From positions 62,001-126,000 of the forward strand of contig NZ_GG688319.1 in assembly GCF_000156195.1 (NCBI RefSeq): 64,000 nucleotides of DNA, in the 5' to 3' direction. The stretch comes from Bacteroides finegoldii DSM 17565. Its GTDB lineage: Bacteria > Bacteroidota > Bacteroidia > Bacteroidales > Bacteroidaceae. The notes beneath the pieces are model-generated. The model had not been told where the DNA came from, searched no databases, and saw only the letters and a list, made by a program, of their open reading frames with translations. Shown piece after piece: positions 1-8,250 of this stretch; positions within the stretch are counted from its first letter, which is position 1, and each line of letters begins with the position of its first letter. Position numbers and translations under genes: made by a program.

Positions 1-857
1 CGGTGCGGTCGGGCAATCCGTCAGGCAGAGACACCAGTCCGATCTCGTCCTGCAATTCTTTGTACTGTGATGCATTCAAGGACTCCACTTTATCGGCCAC
101 TTTATTCAGTCCGAACTGGGCAGTCAGAGAAACTTTCGCATTTCCCGTCGCACCTGCTTTTGTCGTAATAAGAATCACACCGTTAGCGGCACGCGAACCG
201 TATATAGATGCGGAAGAAGCATCTTTCAAGATCTGCATACTCTCAATATCATTCGGAGAAAGGAACTTGATATTGTCTACCGGCACTCCGTCTACTACAT
301 ATAGCGGATCGTTACTTCCATTCATTGAAGTAGTACCACGCACACGGATAGACATCTCGCCTCCCGGCGTACCATTGGGCTGGATGACCGATACACCTGC
401 CGCCTTACCCTGAATGGCCTGTCCGGCAGATACAATGGGACGCATATCCAGATCTTTGGTGGATACGGAAGAAATGGCTGTCGTCACATCTTTCCGTTTC
501 ACCGAGCCATAACCGATTACCACCACTTCATCGAGCACTTCATTATCTTCCTGAAGTGTGACCTTCATTTGACGGGTAGCCTTCATCTCCTGCGACTTAT
601 AGCCCACATAAGAGAATACCAGAATGGCATTTTGTTGAACATTTAATGAAAAGTTACCGTCCAGATCGGTAATCGCACCGTTAGTCGTTCCTTTTTCCTG
701 TACACTAACACCGATAAGCGGTTCGTTCTGCGCATCCAGCACCTGACCGGAGGCAGTAATTTGTTGTGCGGATGCACTCAATGATAGAAACATTGCCAGA
801 ATAGCAAAGAGAATCTTGCGACTCCCCGAAAGGATTTTTCGCCTGTTCTTTTTCATG
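1..857 (-). CDS. SusC-family TonB-dependent outer-membrane transporter (5' part)
   Basis: This is the N-terminal ~285 residues of a SusC/RagA TonB-dependent receptor; the rest lies beyond the left edge. The ATG at 857 is followed by a basic, hydrophobic signal peptide ending in SASAQQ, then a carboxypeptidase-regulatory-like fold (GQVLDAQNEPLIGVSV, TDLDGNFSLN). The SusC linker DEVVVIGYGSVKRKD and the plug domain follow, with VRGTTS, LYVVDGVP and YGSRAANGVILITTK. The family imports glycans or peptides across the outer membrane together with a SusD lipoprotein. A DUF6377 regulator lies about 210 bp upstream on the same strand and probably controls this locus. The family assignment is secure; the substrate cannot be inferred from this fragment. 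Confidence 0.95.
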
Positions 858-930
858 CGTACTAATTTTAAAGTTAATAATAAACGTCCGTCCGCAATGG
901 AGTTCCTCTCATTGCTTCCGAAGCACAGGT

Positions 931-938
931 CAAAATTA
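931..938 (-). promoter_or_regulatory. Candidate -7 box of the SusC gene
   Basis: On the minus strand the sequence reads TAATTTTG, matching the Bacteroides -7 consensus TAnnTTTG, about 75 bp upstream of the SusC start. No clear TTTG -33 box is present, as expected if an activator helps. The SusC gene at 58411-61344 has the same TAATTTTG box upstream. Confidence 0.4.
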
Positions 939-1065
939 TAAAGAAATGAGAACGAATTCATAAGGAGGGGACAATAAGTGGATACCATTAAAAGGCAAAC
1001 AATTCATTTCCAAAAGCTTACTCTCTTTTCTTCAGTCTAAAAAAGTGGATAGTTTACAACCTTGA

Positions 1066-2709
1066 TTAGCGGATTTTTCGTACTAAATCCTCAAAATCCT
1101 CTCTCGAGCCACGAGTTTTGTTCTTCACTTTTGCACGGTAATTATAGATTGTGTTCACCGAATAACGAAGGAACTCGGCGATCTGTGAACTGTCTTCAAT
1201 GCCTAGACGTATCAAAGCGAAAATACGTAATTCGGTATTCAACAGTTCGTCTTTCTTCAATACAATCCGTTCATTATCCTGCAGCAGGTCATTAAACTTC
1301 TTCACGAAATCGGGGAACAGATGTAGAAAGGCTGTATCGAAGTTGGCATACAACTCTTCCAACTCTTCGTCAAGAGCATCCTGCGAACGGGTTATCTTTA
1401 AAAGTTCTGCTATCTGTCCGGCGGATACTTTCTTATTCACCATACGCCGATAAGCATCCAAACGGTTAATATAGGTGGAGCACAGCTTGATAAACCGCGC
1501 GATATATTCCTCCTTAATCTGATTGGACTCTGAAAGTTCTATGTTGGTGGAGGACAGGCAACTGTTCATCTGCCTCAACTCCTCATTCAGTCCGTTTAAC
1601 TGCTCGTTAGCCTGTTGAAGATGGTTTCGTGCATCCGCAAGTTTCTTCATCTGACGATAGATATAGCCCAAAGCCACTATCAACAGTACCAGCAATGTAG
1701 TGATAAGCAACAGATATTGCTGGAGACGACCATTCTGCTTTTCAATCATTGCCTGATAAGTCTTGTCAATCAGTGAAAGTACATCAGCACTTTGCCAGCT
1801 ACGCAAACGGGCATTGTAGAACTTGGTCGCATTCCATGAGAAACGCATATACTGATAGGCACGCTCCATATCTCCGTCCTCATAAAGAAGTTGGGCAAGC
1901 ATCCACAGCGACGCATGATCTTTAATAGCCGAACGGATATCTGAAATAGCGGAGATGCAGAGATTCTTCTCCTCCCCTAGATGATCCCCACTGTACTTGT
2001 AGATGAGGGAACGATGATAAGTGGCCATCGCATATTGAGGTGTATACGGCTCCATCTCCGCCAATCGGAGGTCATTTATTTTCAAGGCTTCCTCATATTG
2101 ATGTTGGTCACGAAGCAACGCTTCACGCATCAACAGACGTTCTTCCGATGCAGGCGGCAATATGGCGTACAAAGAATCCCTATATGCCTGCGAGATACTC
2201 CAATAATGTCCCGAAAGGGCTTTATCCTGTGTATAAACGCTCAATTCTCCATACACATGATCGAAACAAGTGTAATAATCCGGGATTAAGCGAGCGGCTA
2301 CCTCCTGACGGTCTACCGACTCCAAAACGTCGATAGACTCTGTATACATCCCCGTCGAAGATAGTAGTAATGAGAGCTGCAGCTTGCTTTCTATCTTCCG
2401 GTCTGTATCATGCAGATACTCTGCAATCCGTATATTCTCATTCAAATAATGAATGGCGGAATCGCAGATAAAAGCTCTGTATTCTTTGTATATCTGATTA
2501 TTCAAGTTGTAATGTTCCGCTGACTTGACCTCTATTCCATTTACCAATAACTTAAGATGTCCGATACGCAACTCACGTTGGGCAACGTATGTCTCATGCT
2601 CTTGAATCGTCCGGTCAAGCACGTTCAAGAGTGAATCTAAAGTCTTATCGGCCCAAGTATATAACGGCAAAGAAAGAAATACAAGGAATAACAGACTATT
2701 CTTTTTCAT
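1066..2709 (-). CDS. DUF6377-type membrane-tethered TPR/HTH regulator
   Basis: This 547-residue protein has a signal peptide, a long helical TPR-like periplasmic region (about residues 25-320) and one transmembrane segment (about 331-350, LLLITTLLVLLIVALGYIY). A coiled coil with the repeated LNEELRQMNSCL pattern follows. The cytoplasmic C-terminus carries a helix-turn-helix-like stretch (TELRIFALIRLGIEDSSQIA, then NTIYNYRAKVK). The architecture resembles a one-polypeptide trans-membrane sensor and transcription factor, and such DUF6377 proteins commonly sit beside Bacteroides PULs. It lies directly upstream of the SusC gene on the same strand, so it is inferred to control that locus. A paralogue with the same layout is at 8251-9852. 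Confidence 0.88.
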   Translation of the reverse strand: MKKNSLLFLVFLSLPLYTWADKTLDSLLNVLDRTIQEHETYVAQRELRIGHLKLLVNGIEVKSAEHYNLNNQIYKEYRAFICDSAIHYLNENIRIAEYLHDTDRKIESKLQLSLLLSSTGMYTESIDVLESVDRQEVAARLIPDYYTCFDHVYGELSVYTQDKALSGHYWSISQAYRDSLYAILPPASEERLLMREALLRDQHQYEEALKINDLRLAEMEPYTPQYAMATYHRSLIYKYSGDHLGEEKNLCISAISDIRSAIKDHASLWMLAQLLYEDGDMERAYQYMRFSWNATKFYNARLRSWQSADVLSLIDKTYQAMIEKQNGRLQQYLLLITTLLVLLIVALGYIYRQMKKLADARNHLQQANEQLNGLNEELRQMNSCLSSTNIELSESNQIKEEYIARFIKLCSTYINRLDAYRRMVNKKVSAGQIAELLKITRSQDALDEELEELYANFDTAFLHLFPDFVKKFNDLLQDNERIVLKKDELLNTELRIFALIRLGIEDSSQIAEFLRYSVNTIYNYRAKVKNKTRGSREDFEDLVRKIR

Positions 2710-2749
2710 TGGAGTATCAAGCTTTAAAATACAAAAGTTAGTTATTCAG

Positions 2750-3688
2750 TTATTTTTCTTCTTCCACCATCCAGCGCTCCACATTCCGCTTTTCCGCACT
2801 GAACTCCACACCGACTTTTATCACTTGCCGACCCTCCGCCGCATAAGGAAGCGTATAGCCTTTCTCTTCAATCTGTTGCAGTGTCTGTCCGGCAGTTCCT
2901 TTCAACTTAAACTCGAATACATAAACAAACTTAGGAGTCTTTACAACAGCGTCTGCACGACCCCGTGAGCTATGGACCTCCGCTTGGGTGAACTGCCCCA
3001 TCAGCTTGAATATTAAATATATGATGACTTGATAATGACGTTCAGTCTGGCTATTCAACTGATTCAAGTCACTGAACACACTAACTTGAGAAAACTTTGT
3101 GACACCGGTCAGAAACGCAAAACGGAGGTAACGGTCCGCACTCTTCAATACCCCGTAAAAAGCCTTTAAGGTAGAACGATAAGACTCAAGAAGAGGTTCA
3201 TTCTGAATGGCCTGCAACAATGGCTTATCATACTCATCCACCAATACCACAACACCCTTGCCCGTCTGTTCGGAAGCACGACGGATGACATAAGCAAAAC
3301 GTTCTTCCGAAGCACGGTCACGCTTTTCTTCTCCATACACCGCTTCCCATCGTTCTAAGTGCTGATTTAAAATAGCATCCAAATCCGCCGGAGTGGTGTA
3401 CTTACGGGCATTCAAGTCAAGATGAAGCACTGGATGCTCTTCCCACTTCTTCTTCAACTCTTCCACAGCAAACCCCGTAAAAAGCTCACGTCTCCCCTTG
3501 AAGTAGGCTTCGAACGTAGATATCAACAGACTTTTTCCGAACCGGCGCGGACGACTTAAAAAGAAAGGCTTGCCAATGTTCGCTATAGTCCACATCAATG
3601 CCGTTTTGTCCACATACAGATACCCGTCATTGCGAATATCCTCGAAAGTCTGAATCCCGATGGGGAGTTTTCTACCCGTTACCAACAT
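2750..3688 (-). CDS. AAA-ATPase-like/PD-(D/E)XK protein, internally shortened
   Basis: The N-terminal part matches the Bacteroides AAA-ATPase-like family: LPIGIQTFEDIRNDGYLYVD, the P-loop-like SRPRRFGKSLL, Walker B-like VVLVDEYDKPLLQ and FAFLTGVTKFSQVSVFSDLN. The C-terminus matches the associated PD-(D/E)XK nuclease domain (SRGRADAVVKTPKFVYVFEF, then LQQIEEKGYTLPYAAEG). Full-length relatives are about 500-550 residues, and this protein is 312. The connecting region between SDLNQLN and TERHYQVIIYLIFKLMG appears to be missing while the frame is kept, suggesting an in-frame internal deletion. The cellular role of the family is unknown. It stands alone between the regulator and the HU-like gene. 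The protein may be non-functional. Confidence 0.8.
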   Translation of the reverse strand: MLVTGRKLPIGIQTFEDIRNDGYLYVDKTALMWTIANIGKPFFLSRPRRFGKSLLISTFEAYFKGRRELFTGFAVEELKKKWEEHPVLHLDLNARKYTTPADLDAILNQHLERWEAVYGEEKRDRASEERFAYVIRRASEQTGKGVVVLVDEYDKPLLQAIQNEPLLESYRSTLKAFYGVLKSADRYLRFAFLTGVTKFSQVSVFSDLNQLNSQTERHYQVIIYLIFKLMGQFTQAEVHSSRGRADAVVKTPKFVYVFEFKLKGTAGQTLQQIEEKGYTLPYAAEGRQVIKVGVEFSAEKRNVERWMVEEEK

Positions 3689-3826
3689 ACTGCTTCTGTT
3701 TTTAGATTGTTATCACACACGTATCTGATCTGCTACAAAAATACGAATTATACAGACGAAAACAAGTAGCATCCCTCTTTTTTAATTAGAATCACTCTTC
3801 ATCCGTTCCGCAAATACGCACACAAG

Positions 3827-4438
3827 CTACAGATCGTCAACGAGCGGCACAATAAAATGCATCTGATTGCCACGTCCCACTCTCTTGATAATCCCTTCGG
3901 CCGCAAAAGATTTGAGGTCGGCAAGCGCGGAGTTCTTCAAGCGACCTGTGAGTTCAGTATAAGTAGCCCTTGTGATGAACCCATGCTTCCGGATATGCTG
4001 CAATACAATTTGTTCCAGTTGCTCCCTGTTCCACTCTTTCGAAGTACGGAAACCGATACATCTCCTACGTTCCAAATCTCCCCTGATACCGGTACGGAAA
4101 GACTTGGATGCACGGAAATTCACTCCATCAAAGGAAACTGAATTTGAACGCAAGTCATTCTTGTTCTCCACCAGGCGGGACTTTACTTTGGCTGAAAAGA
4201 AACCGAATTCTCCCAATTCGACGCGGTATCCTTCACCCAGGTACTCCAACGTCTCGTTCTGCAACTCGGAAAGGATTCCTTCTATCATCCCCTCCTTGAA
4301 ACCGGTTCTCTGGGCCACTGTCCGGATAAGACGCTCTGCCGTAATCGTTCCGCTATACACAATGTCGGCATACATTGTTTCCTTCTCACCCTCTTTCGTG
4401 GTAAGGGACGGTTTTTTCTTCAAATTGTAATAAGCCAT
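3827..4438 (-). CDS. HU-like DNA-binding protein with C-terminal winged-helix-like extension
   Basis: This 203-residue protein starts with MAYYNLKKKP, typical of Bacteroidetes HU-like (HU-HIG type) proteins. The first ~125 residues carry the HU-like fold (TAERLIRTVAQRTGFKEGMI, VELGEFGFFSAKVK). The last ~75 residues (EQLEQIVLQHIRKHGFITRA, LADLKSFAAEGIIKRVGRG) read as a winged-helix domain, so it probably contacts DNA with two modules. Its upstream region carries four phased palindromes (4531-4614), possible autoregulatory sites. A promoter-like TATCTTTA lies at 4643-4650, which would place the palindromes in the transcribed leader. Confident on the family; the role is inferred to be DNA architecture or local regulation. 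Confidence 0.85.
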   Translation of the reverse strand: MAYYNLKKKPSLTTKEGEKETMYADIVYSGTITAERLIRTVAQRTGFKEGMIEGILSELQNETLEYLGEGYRVELGEFGFFSAKVKSRLVENKNDLRSNSVSFDGVNFRASKSFRTGIRGDLERRRCIGFRTSKEWNREQLEQIVLQHIRKHGFITRATYTELTGRLKNSALADLKSFAAEGIIKRVGRGNQMHFIVPLVDDL

Positions 4439-4530
4439 AATTCTTTTCTTACTATGTTTAGGACTCTTCAGTGCAGAGAATAAGAATGTTCAGTGCAGAA
4501 AACAGTGCGGTTTTATGTAGCCGGGAAGTC

Positions 4531-4614
4531 GTCACCTTGCAAGGTGACCATCGGCACCTTACAAAGGGACAAAAGGCACTTTATAGGGTGACAAACGGCA
4601 CCTTATAGAGTGAC
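4531..4614. repeat. Four 18-bp palindromic units spaced exactly 22 bp apart
   Basis: Units begin at 4531, 4553, 4575 and 4597. The first, GTCACCTTGCAAGGTGAC, is a perfect palindrome; the other three are imperfect copies (GGCACCTTACAAAGGGAC, GGCACTTTATAGGGTGAC, GGCACCTTATAGAGTGAC). The 22-bp period is close to two helical turns, so bound dimers would lie on one DNA face. The array lies between the likely promoter (4643-4674) and the start codon (4438) of the HU-like gene. It may act as an operator array or as a string of RNA hairpins in the leader. Confidence 0.85.
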
Positions 4615-4642
4615 ATCTCTTTAGAGAAAAGAATAAAATCTG

Positions 4643-4674
4643 TAAAGATACGAATTTAATCAGCGAAAAGCAAG
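4643..4674 (-). promoter_or_regulatory. Candidate promoter of the HU-like gene
   Basis: On the minus strand there is a CTTG -33-like box at 4671-4674, a 20-bp spacer and TATCTTTA at 4643-4650, one mismatch from the -7 consensus TAnnTTTG. The predicted transcript would have a leader of about 200 nt that includes the four 22-bp-spaced palindromes. Confidence 0.45.
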
Positions 4675-4686
4675 ACCGCCTACTAA

Positions 4687-5907
4687 TTATTTGTAAATCA
4701 ACGTGGACAAATATTCCTCTGCAAACATTTCATTGGACACCTCCAACAACTGTTCCGCCGTCAAAGCTTCTATGCGTTTAAAGACAAGCTCGGACGACTC
4801 GTATTTGTGATAATGCAAATAGGTTTTCGCCATTCCCAAAGCATTATTTTCAAAATTGTCCGAAGCCACTCCTATTTGCCCTATCAGTTGCTTCTTGGCC
4901 GCCGCCAACTGGGACGAAGTCATCTTCGTATCCCGCATCCGCTTCAACTCCTTATAAGTCAGTTTCAAACAGGTATCCATATCTTCAACATCAGTGCCGA
5001 AGTAGATACAGAAAGCTCCCGTATCGGTGTAAGAAGTCAGATTGGACTCGACATTATATACCAGTCCCCTACGTTCGCGCAGAGATACATTCAGCTTGCT
5101 GTTCATACCGGGACCGCCAAGAATATTGTTCAGCAAATAAAGCGCCGTACGCTTATCGTCATACGCATTGTATCCACGACTGCCAATCATCACATGAGCC
5201 TGATGCGTATCCTTAGCGACCATCAAATGCTCGGGAGCATAAAGCGGAGGAGGCACACGTCGGCTGTTTACCTCTCCGGCAGGGACATCCGACAGATACT
5301 TCTCCGCCAGACGGATTATTCTTCTGAAGTCATATTGCCCTTGAACGAAGAATACCATATTTCCCGGCTGATAGAACCGGCACGTAAACGAAAGGACATC
5401 TTCGGTGCGAAAGCTACGCAACAGTTCCGGCTTACCCAGGATGTTCCTCCCCAACGGGTGGTTACGGAAAATCATATCCTCGAAATCATCGAATATCAAT
5501 TCCGACGGAGTGTCTTCGTATGATTGGATTTCATCAATGATAACCTCCGTTTCCTTCTCAATCTCGTGTTGGGGAAAAGTGGAATGAAACACAATATCCC
5601 CTAGCAATTCGAGCGCCCGTTCCAGATGTTCGGTCAGGAAAGCGGAATAGACTACCGTTTCTTCTTTATTGGTGTAGGCATTCAAGTCGCCGCCTACATT
5701 CTCCATCCGGTTAAGGATATGCCAGGCTTTCCGCTTCTCCGTCCCCTTAAAGATGAGATGCTCCACAAAATGAGCCATCCCCTGTTCGTGCTCCGCCTCG
5801 TCTCGTGTTCCGGCGTCGATGGCAAAACCACAATAAGCTACTTTCGAGAGAGTCGGTTCATGGATAATACGAAGACCATTCGGTAGTGTATATTCGTTAT
5901 AATGCAT
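4687..5907 (-). CDS. M16-family zinc metallopeptidase (pitrilysin/processing-peptidase type)
   Basis: This 406-residue protein is a single-module M16B peptidase. The inverted zinc motif HFVEH is at residues 46-50, with the downstream glutamate in NAYTNKEETVVYSAF. The C-terminal half has the usual arginine/tyrosine region (SLRERRGLVYNVESNLTSYT). There is no signal peptide, so it is probably cytoplasmic and degrades peptides. It is transcribed away from the LOG-family gene, from a short shared intergenic region. Length and motifs are complete, and nothing suggests decay. Confidence 0.95.
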   Translation of the reverse strand: MHYNEYTLPNGLRIIHEPTLSKVAYCGFAIDAGTRDEAEHEQGMAHFVEHLIFKGTEKRKAWHILNRMENVGGDLNAYTNKEETVVYSAFLTEHLERALELLGDIVFHSTFPQHEIEKETEVIIDEIQSYEDTPSELIFDDFEDMIFRNHPLGRNILGKPELLRSFRTEDVLSFTCRFYQPGNMVFFVQGQYDFRRIIRLAEKYLSDVPAGEVNSRRVPPPLYAPEHLMVAKDTHQAHVMIGSRGYNAYDDKRTALYLLNNILGGPGMNSKLNVSLRERRGLVYNVESNLTSYTDTGAFCIYFGTDVEDMDTCLKLTYKELKRMRDTKMTSSQLAAAKKQLIGQIGVASDNFENNALGMAKTYLHYHKYESSELVFKRIEALTAEQLLEVSNEMFAEEYLSTLIYK

Positions 5908-5937
5908 TGTTTTCTACTTCCTTATTGAATTATGCCG

Positions 5938-5945
5938 CAAAAATA
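5938..5945 (-). promoter_or_regulatory. Candidate -7 box of the M16 peptidase gene
   Basis: The minus-strand sequence TATTTTTG matches TAnnTTTG exactly, about 30 bp upstream of the start codon. No convincing -33 box was found. Confidence 0.45.
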
Positions 5946-5956
5946 CAATAAAACTT

Positions 5957-5987
5957 ATTGCTGTTTATAGAAAATTGCAGATATTTG
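5957..5987 (+). promoter_or_regulatory. Candidate promoter of the LOG-SIS-PfkB operon
   Basis: ATTG at 5957-5960, a 19-bp spacer and GATATTTG at 5980-5987 resemble the Bacteroides -33/-7 pair. The box ends 24 bp before the ATG at 6012, which supports that start over an upstream in-frame ATG at 5958. Confidence 0.5.
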
Positions 5988-6011
5988 TGGACTATAACAG
6001 TAACAACGTAT

Positions 6012-6545
6012 ATGGAAAAGATAGGAATATTCTGTTCTGCCGCCGCAAACATTGACAAAATGTACTTTGAAAGTGCCCGCCAAATCGGTGAGTGGATGGG
6101 TAAAACAGGTAAAACGTTGATTTATGGAGGAGCCGATCTCGGACTTATGGAATGCGTAGCGCGTGCCGTGAAGGAAAACGGCGGTAAAGTAATCGGTGTA
6201 GTTCCTACCAAACTGGAAGAGAAAGGACGTGTCTGCACGTTCCTTGATGAAGTGATCCATACCCACAACCTTAGTGAGCGGAAAGATATCATGACAGAGA
6301 AATCGGATATCCTGGTAGCATTGCCGGGAGGCATAGGCACATTGGACGAGATATTCCATGTAATGGCTGCCGCTTCCATCGGATACCACCGGAAAAAAGT
6401 CATCTTCTACAACGAATACGGTTTCTATGACGAACTGTTGAAAACACTCAAGACATTAGAAGATAAAGGATTTGCCCGGCAGCCTTTTTCCACCTATTAC
6501 GAAATAGCAAACACGCCGGAAGAATTAAAAGAAAAAATAAACTGA
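6012..6545 (+). CDS. LOG-family (TIGR00730) Rossmann-fold protein
   Basis: This 177-residue protein carries the LOG-family signatures: the GGADLGLMECVARA region and PGGIGTLDE starting at residue 105. Characterised members hydrolyse nucleoside monophosphates such as cytokinin riboside 5'-monophosphate, releasing ribose 5-phosphate; the bacterial role is often unclear. The start MEKIGIFCSAAANID at 6012 is preferred because the family begins at the first beta strand and the promoter lies just upstream. It heads a tight operon, with a SIS-domain protein 4 bp downstream and then a PfkB kinase. A sugar-phosphate role for the operon is inferred. Confidence 0.9.
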   Translation: MEKIGIFCSAAANIDKMYFESARQIGEWMGKTGKTLIYGGADLGLMECVARAVKENGGKVIGVVPTKLEEKGRVCTFLDEVIHTHNLSERKDIMTEKSDILVALPGGIGTLDEIFHVMAAASIGYHRKKVIFYNEYGFYDELLKTLKTLEDKGFARQPFSTYYEIANTPEELKEKIN

Positions 6546-6549
6546 TCAT

Positions 6550-7155
6550 ATGATAGACTCCATCAAACAACTATTGCAACAGGAAGCACAAGCCGTGCTC
6601 AACATCCCTGTAACAGACGCATACGAGAAAGCTATACAACTGATTGTAGAGCAAGTACATCAGAAAAACGGGAAACTGGTTACTTCCGGCATGGGAAAGG
6701 CCGGACAAATTGCGATGAACATTGCTACTACTTTCTGTTCCACCGGTATTCCGTCCGTTTTCCTGCACCCCAGCGAAGCGCAACACGGTGACTTGGGAAT
6801 CTTGCAGAAGAACGACTTGCTTTTATTAATCTCCAATTCCGGCAAGACACGTGAGATTGTCGAACTGACCCGGTTGGCACATAACCTCGATCCGGACTTG
6901 AAGTTCATCGTAATCACCGGAAATCCGGACAGTCCGTTGGCACAAGAATCGGATGTCTGCCTGAGCACCGGAAAACCGGCTGAAGTCTGTACATTAGGAA
7001 TGACTCCTACCACCTCGACAACCGCGATGACCGTCATCGGTGACATCTTAGTGGTACAGACCATGAAAAAGACCCAATTCACCATAGAAGAATATTCTAA
7101 ACGCCACCACGGCGGTTACCTGGGAGAAAAATCAAGGTCACTATGCGAAAAGTAA
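6550..7155 (+). CDS. SIS-domain sugar-phosphate isomerase (KdsD/GutQ-like, no CBS domains)
   Basis: This 201-residue protein is a lone SIS domain with SGMGKAGQIAMNIATTF, the phosphosugar-binding SNSGKTREI and TPTTSTTAM. These match arabinose-5-phosphate isomerases of the KdsD/KpsF/GutQ group. Those enzymes interconvert ribulose 5-phosphate and arabinose 5-phosphate for Kdo synthesis and usually carry two C-terminal CBS domains, which are absent here. The 3' end overlaps the following PfkB kinase by 13 bp, indicating translational coupling. The SIS fold is certain; the exact substrate is not. Confidence 0.88.
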   Translation: MIDSIKQLLQQEAQAVLNIPVTDAYEKAIQLIVEQVHQKNGKLVTSGMGKAGQIAMNIATTFCSTGIPSVFLHPSEAQHGDLGILQKNDLLLLISNSGKTREIVELTRLAHNLDPDLKFIVITGNPDSPLAQESDVCLSTGKPAEVCTLGMTPTTSTTAMTVIGDILVVQTMKKTQFTIEEYSKRHHGGYLGEKSRSLCEK

Positions 7156-8063
7156 TCGGTATCGGAGAGACCATCCTCGATATCATCTTTCGAGGAGAAC
7201 AGCCTTCCGCAGCCGTGCCGGGAGGCTCCGTGTTCAACGGCATCGTGTCCTTAGGAAGGATGGGAGTCAACGTCGGTTTCATCAGTGAGACCGGCAATGA
7301 CCGTGTAGGGAATATCATCCTGCAATTCATGCGTGAAAACAACATCCCAACCAATCATGTGAATGTATTTCCCGATGGCAAATCACCTGTATCGCTCGCT
7401 TTCCTCAATGAGCAAAGTGACGCTGAATATATCTTTTACAAGGACTATCCGAAGCAACGTCTGGATGTACTGTTTCCCAAATTGGAGGAGGATGATATTG
7501 TCATGGTAGGTTCATACTATGCCTTGAATCCGGTATTGCGGGAGAAGATTCTCGAGTTATTGGATCAGGCGCGCGAGAAGAGAGCCATTATCTACTATGA
7601 TCCTAACTTCCGTTCTTCACACAAGAATGAAGCGATGAAACTGGCCCCTACCATTATCGAGAATCTGGAATATGCAGATATTGTGCGCGGTTCTTTGGAG
7701 GACTTCCTCTACATGTATAATATGCAGGACGTAGACAAGATATACAAAGATAAGATAAAGTTCTACTGTCCCCGTTTTGTCTGCACCGCCGGTGGCGACA
7801 AAGTATCTTTGCGTACCAACCTGGTCAGCAAAGAATATCCGATAGAGCCGTTGGAAGCCGTCAGCACCATTGGAGCCGGTGATAACTTTAACGCAGGCCT
7901 GATCTACGGATTGCTTAAATATGATGTCCGTTACCGCGATTTGAACAACTTGAATGAAGAGATCTGGGATAAAATCATTCAGTGCGGAAAAGACTTTGCC
8001 GCTGAAGTTTGCCAAAGTTTCAGCAATTCGGTTTCGGTGGAGTTCGCACAAAAATATAAATAA
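7143..8063 (+). CDS. PfkB-family carbohydrate kinase
   Basis: This 306-residue sugar kinase has the ribokinase-family N-terminal motif (GETILDIIF, PGGSVFNGIVSLGRMG) and the C-terminal motif IGAGDNFNAG, with GAGD at residues 244-247 and the catalytic base Asp247. It phosphorylates a sugar with ATP; the specificity is not evident, with fructokinase-like or nucleoside/sugar kinase both possible. Its start lies 13 bp inside the SIS gene. The three-gene cluster is complete and looks like stable chromosomal backbone. Confidence 0.92.
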   Translation: MRKVIGIGETILDIIFRGEQPSAAVPGGSVFNGIVSLGRMGVNVGFISETGNDRVGNIILQFMRENNIPTNHVNVFPDGKSPVSLAFLNEQSDAEYIFYKDYPKQRLDVLFPKLEEDDIVMVGSYYALNPVLREKILELLDQAREKRAIIYYDPNFRSSHKNEAMKLAPTIIENLEYADIVRGSLEDFLYMYNMQDVDKIYKDKIKFYCPRFVCTAGGDKVSLRTNLVSKEYPIEPLEAVSTIGAGDNFNAGLIYGLLKYDVRYRDLNNLNEEIWDKIIQCGKDFAAEVCQSFSNSVSVEFAQKYK

Positions 8064-8250
8064 CAATTATTTCCTAATTTTATATAGGCATTTTTGAAAA
8101 AGATTCCATATCAAACCGGTATTTACTTTTACGGTTCGGTATAGAATTATAAATCTCAAACATGAGAATTAAATCACAAGCTAGTATTTATCAAATATTA
8201 TATTTACCTTTATCCCAAATTCAACTTTAGCGATAAAATCTAATATAATC

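Noticed and set aside
4531..4614. Possible CRISPR-like array
   Set aside because: Four units with only 4-bp spacers and palindromic sequence are not a CRISPR array, and there are no cas genes. Kept as a phased operator-like repeat.
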